Source: Arion vulgaris (lineage: Eukaryota; Mollusca; Gastropoda; Stylommatophora; Arionidae). From it: 64,000 nucleotides of DNA. The stretch is from the NCBI GenBank assembly GCA_020796225.1, contig CM036759.1, forward strand, positions 1,607,782 to 1,671,781, written 5' to 3'. The notes below the pieces were generated by a model, which ran no database searches, was not told where the DNA came from, and saw nothing but the letters and a program-made list of their open reading frames with translations. Shown one piece after another: positions 1 through 12,363 of this stretch (position 1 is its first letter; every line of letters starts with the position of its first letter). The translations under genes were made by a program, and so were the position numbers.

Positions 1-1330
1 CATTTTGAATCCTTTCTAACTTATCCAGCGATGTTCTGCTTACTGTCAGAAGACCAAGACCATAGTCCAGGAAGCTCAGCACTAATCTCTGATAAAGAAG
101 AAGCAGCAGACGTTGTTCAATACCCTCCTCCACCATAACTTTGAGGGCGGTTAGCCCTTTTCTGGTCATGAGGACTATGTTCTCAACATGACTCTTAAAT
201 GACAGGCTTCTGTCAACTGTTATTCCAAGATATTTTAGTGTTTCGCTTCTGTCAATGTCTTTATTACACATGCTGACAACCGGGTAGGTGTCTTTACTAT
301 GTGAGTGTTAAGAGAGAACCATGTCAGAGAAATCTTTGCTGGGTTCACATTCGCTTCGAATTCATTGCACCAGTCACCAATCCTATTCAGTTCACACTGT
401 AGTGCAGCCGTAATCTCATTTCTGTCCTTGCTCATTAGATACACCAGACTATAATCGGCATAAGACATTGTTCTACCAAGTCCAACCCTCTGTGTGCTGG
501 TTACCCCGACGGTGTATACATTGAACAGGACTGGCGAGAGTGGTGATCCCTGAGGAAGGCTCATTAGGACCTGTTGTGGTTGTGATGCCCATGAACTACA
601 ACGCAATGATAACATGCGTTCAAAAAGTGCAGAAGCAATCCACTTGGTCAAGCGTGGTTCCACCTGCATATCCATAAATAACTGCATAAGTAAGGTGTAA
701 GAGACATTGTTATATGCGTCCTGCAAATCAATGGCTGCTGCATGCGTTAACCTATGTGCTACCTTATGTTTCCACCTGCATATCCATCAATAACTGCATA
801 AGTAAGGTGTAAGAGACATTGTTATATGCGTCCTGCAAATCAATGGTGGCTGCTGCTGTTTCCATCCCCATCTGAAACCTCTCATACGCATCATATGCAA
901 AAACCGCTGCATTGCACCATGTGTCCTTTGCCGGACGATATCTATCAAGAGTGGAGGGGAACAGACCATTTATCTACATTATATTTGAAACTCTACGGGC
1001 TGTGAATTTTTCAAGCAGTTTGCCGACAGTGTTTTGCAAGGTAATAATTCTATATCCATTTGTGCCTGTGAGATCTTTTCCAGGCTTAGGCAAGGGTCTC
1101 AGATAGCTGTGATGTCAATCATCAGGAATAGTGCCATTGAAAAGCTTGCATAATTCAGCAAGATCTTTGTTCTCCAGACATTTTATGTGACTGTACCGAA
1201 CACCATCAGGACCAGGCACTGTATTAGAGCATGTCTTTAGTATTGATTTGATATTATCGACAGAAATGTATTCTATATCGTCGTCTGTGACAGTCTGTAT
1301 CTCATGCGAATGGTATACGATCTGTTGCAT
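1..1330 (-). mobile_element. LINE fragment with reverse transcriptase, Jockey/I-like, decayed
   Basis: Minus strand, in order: a linker with PGPDGVRYSHIK (1115-1330), the palm with LPQGSPLSPVLFNVYT and a degenerate catalytic box YADYS in place of YADD (235-726), then LYQRLVLSFLDYGL (1-200). Frames are broken and a 112-bp tandem duplication lies at 660-855. The same family recurs at 44.2-45.6 kb. Dead copy. Confidence 0.85.
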
Positions 1331-1472
1331 CTATTGTAGTCAGAGTAAAGCTTGCCTGTGTGGCAAGGAACACTGGTGATAAAGAAAGCATGCCTTCATG
1401 AAAAAATCAGAGATGCTATATTAGATGTCATGACTACCACTGAATTCATAGCTGGTAAACAAGAAATAAAAA

Positions 1473-2240
1473 GCTGTCAAACTTGACAACACAGATCTTG
1501 TTTCCTATATCTTCTGTCAAACTTGACAACACAGATCTTGTTTCCTATATCTTCTGTCAAACTTGACAACACAGATCTTGTTTCCTATATCTTCTGTCAA
1601 ACTTGACAACACAGATCTTGTTTCCTATATCTTCTGTCAAACTTGACACAGATCTTGTTTCCTATATCTTCTGTCAAACTTGACAACACAGATCTTGTTT
1701 CCTATATCTTCTGTCAAACTTGACAACACAGATCTTGTTTCCTATATCTTCTGTCAAACTTGACAACACAGATCTTGTTTCCTATATCTTCTGTCAAACT
1801 TGACAACACAGATCTTGTTTCCTATATCTTCTATCAAACTTGACACCGATCTTGTTTCCTATATCTTCTGTCAAACTTGACACAGATCTTGTTTCCTATA
1901 TCTTCTGTCAAACTTGACACAGATCTTGTTTCCTATATCTTCTGTCAAACTTGACACAGATCTTGTTTCCTATATCTTCTGTCAAACTTGACACCGATCT
2001 TATTTCCTATATCTTCTGTCAAACTTGACACCGATCTTGTTTCCTATATCTTCTGTCAAACTTGACACAGATCTTGTTTCCTATATCTTCTATCAAACTT
2101 GACACCGATCTTGTTTCCTATATCTTCTGTCAAACTTGACACAGATCTTGTTTCCTATATCTTCTGTCAAACTTGACACAGATCTTGTTTCCTATATCTT
2201 CTGTCAAACTTGACACAGATCTTGTTTTCTATATCTTTCC
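1473..2240. repeat. Minisatellite, 40/37-bp unit, about 19 copies
   Basis: Units read CTTCTGTCAAACTTGACA; long and short forms differ by three bases (AACA against A). Long forms cluster to the left, short forms to the right. Confidence 0.97.
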
Positions 2241-2254
2241 TCAAAGGTCACTTG

Positions 2255-2805
2255 TCACACATCTCTGTCCAAATGTCTCCGACAAACTTCATGAGAGCAG
2301 AAGAGATCATGTTGATCTTTACTTTGTTAGCCAAACAAGTATGTCTGCTCATCTCTGTCCAAATGTCTCCGACAAACTTCATGAGAGCAGAAGAGATCAT
2401 GTTGATCTTTACTTTGTTAGCCAAACAAGTATGTCTGCTCATCTCTGTCCAAATGTCTCCGACAAACTTCATGAGAGCAGAAGAGATCATGTTGATCTTT
2501 ACTTTGTTAGCCAAACAAGTATGTCTGCTCATCTCTGTCCAAATGTCTCCGACAAACTTCATGAGAGCAGAAGAGATCATGTTGATCTTTACTTTGTTAG
2601 CCAAACAAGTATGTCTGCTCATCTCTGTCCAAATGTCTCCGACAAAATTCATGAGAGCAGAAGAGATCATGTTGATCTTTACTTTGTTAGCCAAACAAGT
2701 ATGTCTGCTCATCTCTGTCCAAATGTCTCCGACAAACTTCATGAGAGCAGAAGAGATTATGTTGATCTTTACTTTGTTAGCCAAACAAGTATGTCTGCTC
2801 ATCTA
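2255..2805. repeat. Minisatellite, 90-bp unit, six copies
   Basis: Exact 90-bp period with few substitutions. As 90 is a multiple of three and the unit lacks stops in several frames, it is open on both strands for over 180 codons; I see no other sign of coding. Confidence 0.97.
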
Positions 2806-3186
2806 TGGTTCCAAAGACAGTTCGCTCCCTCATGGAGTCATTTGGATATTTTCCCAGGGATCCCTGATCTCAGTGTAGACAAGATCAAGTTCCTAGTCCT
2901 ATCGGAGATGGATGATAAAACGTAGGCCCAATGTTCAATTTGAGCATATAATAGAACTCCTGGCAGTTCACAATTGAGAAGAGCAAAACTGACAAACCGC
3001 TGCCCGAACAAAATTCATTGGACAGATTACAAATAAAATTCCTACAAATATCTTCACCATTTTCAAAATGACATTGAGAACTCTCGCCGGTGCTACAGAG
3101 TTCGTGTTCTGCCGCTGATATCTTACTGTGTAAGAAATAGATCAGAGCGGACATGGTTACTCACAGAAGTGCAAAGATGATGATTC
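2806..3186. other. Unique sequence, unrecognised
   Basis: A minus-strand open frame of 89 codons (2885-3154) ends IGLGT; it matched neither GNPNAT1 nor any family I know. Confidence 0.4.
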
Positions 3187-3302
3187 TATCGATCAATCAA
3201 TCAATTAATCAGTAAATCAATCAGTCAATCAATCAATCAGTCGATCAATCAGTCAAACAATCAGTCAATCAATCAGTCTGTCAATCAATCAATCAATCAA
3301 GA
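3187..3302. repeat. Tetranucleotide repeat (AATC)n with AGTC variants
   Basis: CAATCAATCAGT pattern over about 115 bp. Confidence 0.9.
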
Positions 3303-3344
3303 CAAGATAGACAAGTCTGTAGAAAATGAGAAGATGAAGCAAGC

Positions 3345-4640
3345 TCTTGATAAGTGACTTGTCCTGACTTCACTCTTACAAAGAAATGAGTCTGATTGCA
3401 CTGTAAGACAAGTGACTAGCCATGACTTTACTGACAAAGAAATGAGTCTGATTGCACTGTATGACAAGTGACTAGCCATGACTTTACTGACAAATAAATG
3501 AGTCAGATTGCACTGTATGACAAGTGACTAGCCATGACTTTACTGACAAAGAAATGAGTCTGATTGCACTGTAAGACAAGTGACTAGCCATGACTTTACT
3601 GACAAAGAAATGAGTCTGATTGCACTGTATGACAAGTGACTAGCCATGACTTTACTGACAAATAAATGAGTCTGATTGCACTGTATGACAAGTGACTAGC
3701 CATGACTTTACTGACAAAGAAATGAGTCTGATTGCACTGTAAGACAAGTGACTAGCCATGACTTTACTGACAAAGAAATGAGTCTGATTGCACTGTATGA
3801 CAAGTGACTAGCCATGACTTTACTGACAAATAAATGAGTCTGATTGCACTGTATGACAAGTGACTAGTCCTGACTTCACTGACAAAGAAATGAGTCTGAT
3901 TGCACTGTATGACAAGTGACTAGTCCTGACTTCACTGACAAAGAAATGAGTCTGATTGCACTGTAAGACAAGTGACTAGCCATGACTTTACTGACAAAGA
4001 AATGAGTCTGATTGCACTGTAAGACAAGTGACTAGTCCTGACTTCACTGACAAAGAAATGAGTCTGATTGCACTGTAAGACAAGTGACTAGCCATGACTT
4101 TACTGACAAATAAATGAGTCTGATTGCACTGTAAGACAAGTGACTAGCCATGACTTTACTGACAAAGAAATGAGTCTGATTGCACTGTAAGACAAGTGAC
4201 TAGCCATAACTTTACTGACAAAGAAATGAGTCTGATTGCACTGTAAGACAAGTGACTAGCCATGACTTTACTGACAAATAAATGAATCTGATTGCACTGT
4301 ATGACAAGTGACTAGTCCTGACTTCACTGACAAAGAAATGAGTCTGATTGCACTGTAAGACAAGTGACTAGCCATGACTTTACTGACAAAGAAATGAGTC
4401 TGATTGCACTGTATGACAAGTGACTAGCCATGACTTTACTGACAAAGAAATGAGTCTGATTGCACTGTAAGACAAGTGACTAGCCATGACTTTACTGACA
4501 AAGAAATGAGTCTGATTGCACTGTATGACAAGTGACTAGCCATGACTTTACTGACAAATAAATGAGTCTGATTGCACTGTATGACAAGTGACTAGTCCTG
4601 ACTTTACTGACAAAGAAATGAGTCTGATTGCACTGACTGA
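3345..4640. repeat. Minisatellite, 56-bp unit, about 23 copies
   Basis: Unit contains GAGTCTGATTGCACTGTA. Variants (GTAAGACA/GTATGACA, CCATGACTTT/TCCTGACTTC, AAAG/AATA) recur in patterns that suggest block duplication. Lies in a GNPNAT1 intron or just past exon 4. Confidence 0.97.
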
Positions 4641-4712
4641 GAAGTAAGATAGACAAATAAAGTCGGCTACCACAATAACTACCGTGACAAAAGCCAGTAC
4701 AAATCAACTTAC

Positions 4713-4843
4713 AGAACTAGCTCGATGTATAAATTTCTGCTCTTTCACTAATGTAGCAGAGCCGATGATCTGGCCAATTGTTAAGTCTTCTATCACAACT
4801 ATATAGTACGAATCTTCACAACTTTTCATTTTATGAAATCGAT
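4713..4843 (-). CDS. GNPNAT1: GNPNAT1 exon 4
   Basis: 131 nt between TTTCAG and TCT|GTAAGT on the minus strand. It encodes the central beta strands (SYYIVVIED, IIGSATLV, KFIH). It ends in phase 0, just before the expected RGRVEDVVV-type strand of the family, which is not in this window. Confidence 0.9.
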
Positions 4844-7800
4844 CTGAAATAAAAAAAAATTTTAATGAATAAACCTGGTCCCAACTAATTATTCAACAAA
4901 GTTGAAAGAAAACATTTAAAAATGAATAAACCTGGTCCCAACTAATTATTCAATAAAGTTGAAAGAAAAATGTTTAAAAATGAATAAACCTGGTCCCAAC
5001 TAATTATTCAATAAAGTTGAAAGAAAAATTCAAATTAAATTCAGCCCTAATCTCTAATCCTTCTTTCTTTCATTCGCTTGAAATATTATCTATATATTTT
5101 ATGTTGTCTTTTGTATAAACTTTACTGTCTTTTCTAGCTGACACAGAGGTTTCTGTAGCTTTCTGTCCAGTGTTGTTTCATTAGGCTGGTAAGTTTGTCT
5201 CAGTATATTATATCCAGGGCAATCTTAATTATGTACTCTACAGTCATGTATGCCTGTCCAGACGTACATATTGCTGAATTGCCAATCTTAAATTTTGTGT
5301 ACATGTGACTGCAGAATCAATTATATCCTATTCTGAGGCACAGAATGTCAACATGTTCTAATCTGCTCATATTTTATTAGTTGTTTTGTGTTAGTATTGG
5401 TGGCTTTTTGATTGATTTAATCATTATTTTCTACTTCAATATGTTACTAATAGGGTTGTTATAGGGTTCTCATTGATTTAATCATTATTTTCTACTTCAA
5501 TATGTTACTGATAGGGTTGTTAGGATAATTTTCTGGACTGGAGTGCTTGAAGTGCTGATTTTATATATGTCAAAAATACAACAGGTTGTTGATCAAGTTT
5601 GCTGTTTAACAGTTTCTTAGTTGCTACCTTAAATGTCTGGATTTGTGCATCATAGTTTCTTTGTTTACTGATATCTCTATTGATTTCCCATTCATGTCAT
5701 ACCGTGACACCTAGAGATCGTGTGTATTTTTCATTCAGTTGTGAGTAATTATTCAACTGAATGAAACCAGAAATTGAGCAAACTCTTCCCTTGCTACTTC
5801 ATTATGTCCATATTCTATCTTGCTATATTATTATGTCCATATTCTAGCTTGCTATATTATTATGTCCATATTCTAGCTTGCTATATTATTATGTCCATAT
5901 TCTAGCTTGCTATATCATTATGTCCATATTCTATCTTGCTATATCATTATGTCCATATTCTATCTTGCTATATCATTATGTCCATATTCTATCTTGCTAT
6001 ATCATTATATCCATATTCTATCTTGCTATATCATTATATCCATATTCTATCTTGCTATATCATTATGTCCATATTCTATCTTGCTATATCATTATGTCCA
6101 TATTCTATCTTGCTATATCATTATGTCTATATTCTATCTTGCTATATCATTATGTCCATATTCTATCTTGCTATATTATTATGTCCATATTCTAGCTTGC
6201 TATATTATTATGTCTATATTCTATCATAATAATAATAACAAAGATACAGAAACAAACAAACAAACAAACCAAACAAACAAACAAATAAACTGATACAAAT
6301 GACATTTCTAAAGCAAATAAAGTGAGAGAACATTGATTATAACTACCATCTTGAATAACTCGAGATAATTTATCATTGAGAACTAGTACAATGACATGTA
6401 ATAATACTGAGATAAATAACTCGAGATAATTATCATTGAGAACAAGGAGAAAATGACATGTAATAATACTGAGATAAATAACTCGAGATAATTTATCATT
6501 GAGAACAAGGAGAAAATGACATGTAATAATACTGAGATAAATAACTCGAGATAATTTATCATTGAGAACAAGGAGAAAATGACGTAATAATACTGAGATA
6601 AATAACTCGAGATAATTATCATTGAGAACTAGGAGAAAATGACATGTAATAATACTGAGATAAATAACTCGAGATAATTTATCATTGAGAACAGGGAGAA
6701 AATGACGTAATAATACTGAGATAAATAACTCGAGATAATTATCATTGAGAACAAGGAGAAAATGACATGTAATAATACTGAGATAAATGAGATAATTTAT
6801 CATTGAGAACAAGGAGAAAATGACAAGTAATAATACTGAGATAAATAACTCGAGATAATTTATCATTGAGAACAAGGAGAAAATGACGTAATAATACTGA
6901 GATAAATAACTCGAGATAATTTATCATTGAGAACAAGGAGAAAATGACAAGTAATAATACTGAGATAAATAACTCGAGATAATTATCATTGAGAACAAGG
7001 AGAAAATGACATGTAATAATACTGAGATAAATAACTCGAGATAATTTATCATTGAGAACAAGGAGAAAATGACATGTAATAATACTGAGATAAATAACTC
7101 GAGATAATTTATCATTGAGAACAAGGAGAAAATGACATGTAATAATACTGAGATAAATAACTCGAGATAATTTATCATTGAGAACAAGGAGAAAATGACA
7201 AGTAATAATACTGAGATAGTCAAGGAAATGTACAATTACAATTGGAAAAGACAGAAACAAAATAAGTATAAGATGAGCAGGAAATAGAAAAAGTAACATT
7301 AAACAAGTGTTGTCTAGACATATCGATACAAGTATTGTCTAGACATATCGATACAAGTATTGTCTAGACATATCGATACAAGTATTGTCTAGACATATCG
7401 ATACAAGTATTGTCTAGACATATCAATACAAGTATTGTGTAGACATATCGATACAAGTATTGTCTAGACATATGGATACAAGTATTGTGTAGACATATGG
7501 ATACAAGTATTGTCTAGACATATCGATACAAGTATTGTCTAGACATATCGATACAAGTATTGTCTAGACATATCAATACAAGTATTGTGTAGACATATCG
7601 ATACAAGTATTGTCTAGACATATGGATACAAGTATTGTGTAGACATATGGATACAAGTATTGTCTAGACATATCGATACAAGTATTGTCTAGACATATCG
7701 ATACAAGTATTGTCTAGACATATCAATACAAGTATTGTGTAGACATATCGATACAAGTATTGTCTAGACATATGGATACAAGTATTGTGTAGACATATGG

Positions 7801-10800
7801 ATACAAGTATTGTCTAGACATATGGATACAAGTTTTGTCTAGACATATGGATACAAGTATGGTATATAATAATAAATGTACAGGACAATGACAAATTTAT
7901 CATATATACTGAAGCACATTAAAAACGCACCACTATGATAAATACTTTTGCTGAGAGGGTGAGCAAAAAAAGTGTGGGAATGTATTTTCTCCGTGTTTGT
8001 CATGAGGTAGAGAGCGAATGGTTGCTGGAATGGAAAGTGAATTTTCAAACCCACGTGTTTGTGTACAGACTACAAGAAAACAATGAAAGTTACACGTGCA
8101 ACACGATTCCCAACAGCTAGGACCTTGAAAGTGTGTGGGCGTTGTGGCAGTATACTCGGTATAAAAAGGTTGTTGAGACAAAACACCCGGTACATGTGCT
8201 TACAATGCCACAACTATCGGAAAATGACCGCCAACGAGCCATTGGTATGTTGTCTACCAGAATGAGCTCGAGGGCCATTGCCAGAAGGATGAATTTCCAC
8301 TACAGCACTATTGTACGTCTCAATGAACGTTACGGAGCCACTGACAGTGCCCGGGATAGACGTCGGAGTGGCCAACCACGAGTTACTACCCTGCGCAAGA
8401 TCGCCATATTGTGCTCAGTCACCTAAGGAATCGTTCTCTTCCAGTAAGTCGAACAGCAACAGCAATAGTGGGTAGACGTGGGCAAGTCTCTCGAATGACA
8501 GTCATACAACGACTCAGAGATACAGGCCTTACTGCAAGACGACCTTATGTTGGGCCAAACTTGACTCATAGACATCGTCAGCAGCGCCTGCAATGGGCAG
8601 AACAACATGTCAGATAGACTAGACTGCAGTGGAATGCTGTCCTATTCACAGATGAGAGCAGATTCAACCTATCCTTTGCTGATGGACGTGTGCGGATTTG
8701 GTGACGGTGTTGAGAGCACTTTGCAGATGCGTGACTTTGCAGATGCTCTTACACGTGAATGGGACTTGATTCCACATAATTTCCTTCACAGACTTGTGCA
8801 TTCCATGCGGAGCCGCTGCCAAGCTTGTTTGCAAGCACACGGTGGACATACCAAATACTGAGGATAGTGTGAATGAATTTTTTTTTATTGGTTGTATTTT
8901 TGGTGTTCTCCCTTGCCTGCACAAAATGCAATTAATTTCATAACAATCAAATGTACAAATTAATTACCATCATGCATTGAAAGGAAAATAAATAAGGATT
9001 CCAAATATGTCAGCTTGTAAACACTTATATTTACATTTCACACTCTGTTGTTCCTGGATTATACAGGTGGTGCGTTATTAATGTGCTTCAGTATAATATT
9101 AGTTCTGACAATCTTTCAGTTTAAAAAAGAACAACCCCACCTACCTTCAAAATCTTGCAGTGATATATCACCAACTGTTGTCAGCTGTTTAAGTACTTCT
9201 AAGTAACCTGATGTAGAAATAAACACGATTTTATTGTTTCTCTCAATATCACTAGATCTTCTTTATGTGGTCAAGTTAGATTTTCATGTCTGTGTGGTCA
9301 AGTTAGATTTTCATGTCTATGTGGTCAAGTTAGATTTTCATGTCTGTGTGGTCAAGTTAGATTTTCATGTCTGTGTGGTCAAGTTAGATCTTCATGTCTA
9401 TCTCATATATTAGTATAACTCTGCTTGATCAGCAGGCAATCCTGTGGCAGGGCATGAGCAAAGTGAACCCTACCTTGACTGTTGTGTCATTAATAACACT
9501 CTCTAGTCTTCTAGTACTACGACAGTCCAAGTCTGGTTTCTATCCGGGGGTTAGTAGAACATCCAGACAACCCAGTTCTTCCATACTATGTATATTACAT
9601 GACATTGAGCTGAAGGGCAAGAGTTCAGGTATTGCTGAATCATTAACAAAGCAGACAAAAATGTCAATGGAAAGAAAAGTAGAGAGAAATGAAAAAATGT
9701 ACATCAGTCCGTTGTAAAAACTCCATGTAAAACATTGAGAAAGTTTCTGTCAAGAAAGTAAGAGGACAGAAACAAGTCATGAGGCCAAGAAATGTAAATA
9801 CAAACCTAACCATTTTTTTTCAACTTGCAATGTTTGGAGTTTATTTTTAACTAACTTAATTTTTTTAATGTATGAGGGGACAACGGACAGAGTACTGCAC
9901 AAAGGAAAACTGACAGTTCTTTGAAATCTTCTTCTTCTTCTGCATTCTCACTAGATTGGGATTTTGGATTCTCTAATAAAGACAGCCGTCTGCCTCAGAT
10001 TATTAGCCACGCCATACAGTTTGTCTTGGACGCTGGTGTAAGTGGGCCACTTCTTTCTTCTCAAGTCTGCATACTGGGGCAGTTCTGTAGGATATAATTC
10101 CTATGATTTCTGCTTCCCGTTTGTGCCGACCTCTTCCTGCAGTAAGTTTTGGCCACCCTCATGATGGTAGGTCTGACATTCTTACTGTGTGGCTGAATCT
10201 GAGAGGGAGATTGGTGACAGTAGAACCCGTTATCCCATTCCTCATTGTGACGGGTCGTTGTACCATGTAATGCACCTTATGGCCTGGTGCATCCGTTTTC
10301 TGCAAGCATTTGTTTCGGGTTAGCATTCCCAAGTTTTTTAAAATAAAGACAGGTGTACAACAGGGCTGCCTTCTATCACCATTCTTTTTTCCTGTTGGCT
10401 ATTGACTGGATAATGAGATCAACAACAGTCAGGGGAAGAAATGCAATACAGTGGATGAAGATGAGTCATTTAGATTTTGCAGACAATCTAGAAATCCTCT
10501 CTCACATCCATCAACAGATGCAAGAGAAAACAATTAAACTAGAAACAATCTCGCAACAATTGGGTCTGACTATTCATGTGGAAAAAACAAAGATTATGAG
10601 ATTAAATGCTAATTCCAGAGACCCGATCATACTGAGAGGATCACCATTAAAGGACACATTTACATATCTCGGAAATGTTCTCAACATTCAAGGTGGCACA
10701 GATGAAGATGTTAGGGTTAGAATACAAAAGGTAAGATCAGCCTTTGCCATTCTGAAGAACATATGGAGTTCAAGAATGATCAGGAATAAAACTAAGATGA

Positions 10801-12363
10801 TGATATTTAACTTCAATGTCAAGGCTGTCCTATATGGAGCAGAGACATGGATGAAAACATGATGTCTGTGAAGAAAATAAACTTTGAATAGAAACCAAGA
10901 ATAGAGATCAGACAAATATTACCTTTATTGTAGTCTCCTATACATAGCGGTCTTATATGTAGGTTTTCACCTGGGTTCAGAGGTGTCACACCATTTTTGT
11001 ACTCAGCTTTAAATATACTTGGGTCTAACCGATTTAAAATATCTGGGTCAAACAGGTACGAGTCCAGGCATCCATTCTGAAATGTGAAATAAAATCATTT
11101 CAATCTGACTTTTCTAATTGTAAGAGTTATCTAGCAACTGGTTGTTATTTCTAATTGTAAGAGTTATCTAGCAACTGGTTGTTATTTCTAATTGTAAGAG
11201 TTATCTAGCAACTGGTTGTTATTTCTAATTGTAAGAGTTATCTAGCAACTGGTTGTTATTTCTAATTGTAAGAGTTATCTAGCAACTGGTTGTTATTTCT
11301 AATTGTAAGAGTTATCTAGCAACTGGTTGTTATTTCTAATTGTAAGAGTTATCTAGCAACTGGTTGTTATTTCTAATTGTAAGAGTTATCTAGCAACTGG
11401 TTGTTATTTCTAATTGTAAGAGTTATCTAGCAACTGGTTGTTATTGTTGCTAATTAGTAATGCTGAGTTGGTTGCTCTTTCACAGCAAAAAACCCAAGTT
11501 CAGAAAATTGCATGTGTTTTGTAGCTGTTGTGACATTATTGGGGAGTTTGAAAATAGTTTTATTTCTTTTGTGGTGAGTAGGTTTATTTTTTCTGTGGCA
11601 AGTCAATGGCATGTGAGCAGTACATGTTTTGCTATCTCATGTTGACAAATACAATAACAATTGTAGAAGAAATGTCGCTCATCGTGTGAGATGTTTATTG
11701 TATTTAGTGTTTGTTGAGTTTGGTGTCGCATGTTGATAAATAGAATTGTACATGTAGAAGAAATGTCGCTCATCGTGTGAGATGTTTATTGTATTTAGTG
11801 TTTGTTGAGTTTGGTGTCTCATGTTGATAAATAGAATTGTACATGTAGAAGAAATGTCGCTCATCGTATGAGATGTTTATTGTATTTAGTGTTTGTTGAG
11901 TTTGGTGTCTCATGTTGATAAATAGAATTGTAGAAGAAATGTCGTTCATCGTGTGAGATGTTTATTGTATTTAGTGTTTGTTGAGTAGACTCGTCACTCT
12001 AGTGTGTCCTGGTCTGAGATGAATTAATTATAAGATAAGAAAGTTTCACATCACGGAAGAAAGTCAAAAGCAGAGTTTATAAATAATACTAGACAAAAAC
12101 ACCAGCAGAACTATGATCCCAATGATTGCATAAGACAATCGATCTTAATCTCATAATAATCATGACGATGTGCTTACAAGTTACTTTTTAACTTAATAAA
12201 CTAGGATTGGTCTTCACACGTCACTCACTGTGTAGTCAGTGACTCAAGTCAGTAGTGTGGTGTGTGTTTGTCTAATAACCGTAGTTTCTAGTCCCTGAAG
12301 TTAATACGTGTACGTTACAACACAACGACGGACATTGATATGTACCTCACATATATCTGACAT
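4713..12363 (-). CDS. GNPNAT1: Glucosamine-6-phosphate N-acetyltransferase, amino-terminal half (four exons, partial)
   Basis: This enzyme transfers acetyl from acetyl-CoA to glucosamine-6-phosphate in UDP-GlcNAc synthesis. Four minus-strand pieces join in phase: 12346-12363 (tentative start), 10923-11076, 9145-9207, 4713-4843. The joined product keeps family landmarks in order: YLFDPD near the start, LHIRPLCIGDYNKGYLEVL, QLTTVGD, then SYYIVVIEDLTIGQIIGSAT and KFIH. These align with my knowledge of animal GNPNAT1 at the same spacing. The exons holding the acetyl-CoA loop and the carboxyl end were not found down to position 1 and probably lie off the left edge. Intron lengths are about 1.3, 1.7 and 4.3 kb; the last carries a Tc1 element and several minisatellites. 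Recognition of the three internal exons is firm; the first exon is inference. Confidence 0.88.
4858..5035. repeat. Minisatellite, about 57-bp unit, three copies
   Basis: Unit AATGAATAAACCTGGTCCCA and on; ten or so bases upstream of GNPNAT1 exon 4's acceptor. Confidence 0.93.
5090..5345 (-). mobile_element. 3' fragment of an RNase H-type LINE
   Basis: The minus strand translates, with stops, to HMYTKFKIGNSAICTSGQA then MTVEYI. This is the Cys-rich tail pattern found after RNase H in I/Jockey-like LINEs. Short and decayed. Confidence 0.55.
5346..5790. other. AT-rich intron sequence, a 60-bp direct repeat
   Basis: Two copies of ATTGATTTAATCATTATTTT around 5410-5525; nothing else recognised. 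Confidence 0.6.
5795..6225. repeat. Minisatellite, 29-bp unit, about 15 copies
   Basis: Unit TATCTTGCTATATCATTATG then TCCATATTC. A 29-bp period shifts frame each unit, yet all frames stay open for about 100 codons. Confidence 0.97.
6226..6354. repeat. Simple AACA/AAT-rich spacer between arrays
   Basis: Contains (ACAAACAA)n around 6250-6285. Confidence 0.7.
6355..7217. repeat. Minisatellite, 59-63-bp unit, about 14 copies
   Basis: Unit carries GAGATAAATAACTCGAGATA and GAACAAGGAGAAAATGAC; length variants lose the TTT of TAATTTATC or the ATG of GACATGTAA. Confidence 0.97.
7304..7860. repeat. Minisatellite, 25-bp unit in a six-unit higher-order pattern
   Basis: Monomer ACAAGTATTGTCTAGACATA then TCGAT. 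Variants at two sites (GTCT/GTGT and CGAT/CAAT/GGAT) repeat as a block of six monomers, 150 bp, about three times. Confidence 0.96.
7909..9091 (+). mobile_element. Tc1/mariner element with both terminal inverted repeats, internally deleted
   Basis: Terminal inverted repeats of 25 bp, one mismatch, at 7909-7933 and 9067-9091 (outer end CTGAAGCACATTAA), flanked on both sides by TA, the target of this superfamily. Total 1183 bp. The element sits in a GNPNAT1 intron, opposite in sense to the gene. Confidence 0.93.
8205..8862 (+). pseudogene. Tc1-like transposase, deleted and frameshifted
   Basis: Starts MPQLSENDRQRAIGML; the paired-type helix-turn-helix (RAIARRMNFHYSTIVRL), the SRMTVIQRLRDTGL second domain and LTHRHRQQRLQWAEQH follow, with a frame change near 8410. 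The first catalytic Asp is seen in LFTDESRF (about 8650), then a large deletion joins GRVRIW to FADALTREWDLIPHN. The second Asp and the final Glu region are lost, so no active enzyme. Confidence 0.88.
9145..9207 (-). CDS. GNPNAT1: GNPNAT1 exon 3
   Basis: 63 nt between CATCAG and G|GTAGGT on the minus strand. It encodes YLEVLKQLTTVGDISLQDF, which matches the helix after the RPL strand of the family. Phases 1 and 1 agree with both neighbours. Confidence 0.9.
9265..9400. repeat. Minisatellite, 27-bp unit, five copies
   Basis: Unit GTGGTCAAGTTAGATTTTCA then TGTCTGT. Confidence 0.93.
9401..10345. other. Intron sequence, no gene seen
   Basis: A 107-codon open frame (9394-9717) has no recognised pattern. 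9930-10340 is less AT-rich and may be the remnant of an element, but I could not assign it. Confidence 0.4.
10349..10862 (+). mobile_element. LINE reverse transcriptase fragment
   Basis: Translates from GVQQGCLLSPFF through LLAIDWIMRS, LDFADNLEILSH (catalytic FADD changed to FADN), TYLGNVLNIQGGTDEDV and AVLYGAETW. Same family as the long LINE at 28.6-31.1 kb. Truncated at both ends, one frameshift near 10380; lies between GNPNAT1 exons 2 and 3. Confidence 0.9.
10923..11076 (-). CDS. GNPNAT1: GNPNAT1 exon 2
   Basis: Bounded by TTTCAG and G|GTAATA on the minus strand; 154 nt give 51 codons plus one base. It encodes the FDPD start region and the LHIRPL strand that opens the GNAT fold. Confidence 0.88.
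11112..11446. repeat. Minisatellite, 37-bp unit, nine near-identical copies
   Basis: Unit CTAATTGTAAGAGTTATCTA then GCAACTGGTTGTTATTT; about 35 bp upstream of the GNPNAT1 exon 2 acceptor. Confidence 0.97.
11660..11992. repeat. Minisatellite, about 91-bp unit, four copies
   Basis: Unit with GAAATGTCGCTCATCGTGTG and TTTAGTGTTTGTTGAGTT. Confidence 0.95.
12346..12363 (-). CDS. GNPNAT1: GNPNAT1 candidate exon 1 (MSDICE)
   Basis: Six codons from an ATG, followed by GAG|GTACAT on the minus strand. Phase 0 fits the next exon, which lacks its own upstream start. It is very short and could be a chance match; an RNA read across the junction would settle it. Confidence 0.4.

Noticed and set aside
2173..2925. 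250-codon plus frame with 30-residue repeats
   Set aside because: 90-bp array open in several frames, starting inside another array; no domain and no splice context.
2885..3154. Next exon of GNPNAT1 on the minus strand
   Set aside because: Neither this frame nor the other two gives the expected RVEDVVV strand or acetyl-CoA loop.
7935..8120. Small gene in the left part of the Tc1 element
   Set aside because: Lies between the inverted end and the transposase start; no homology.
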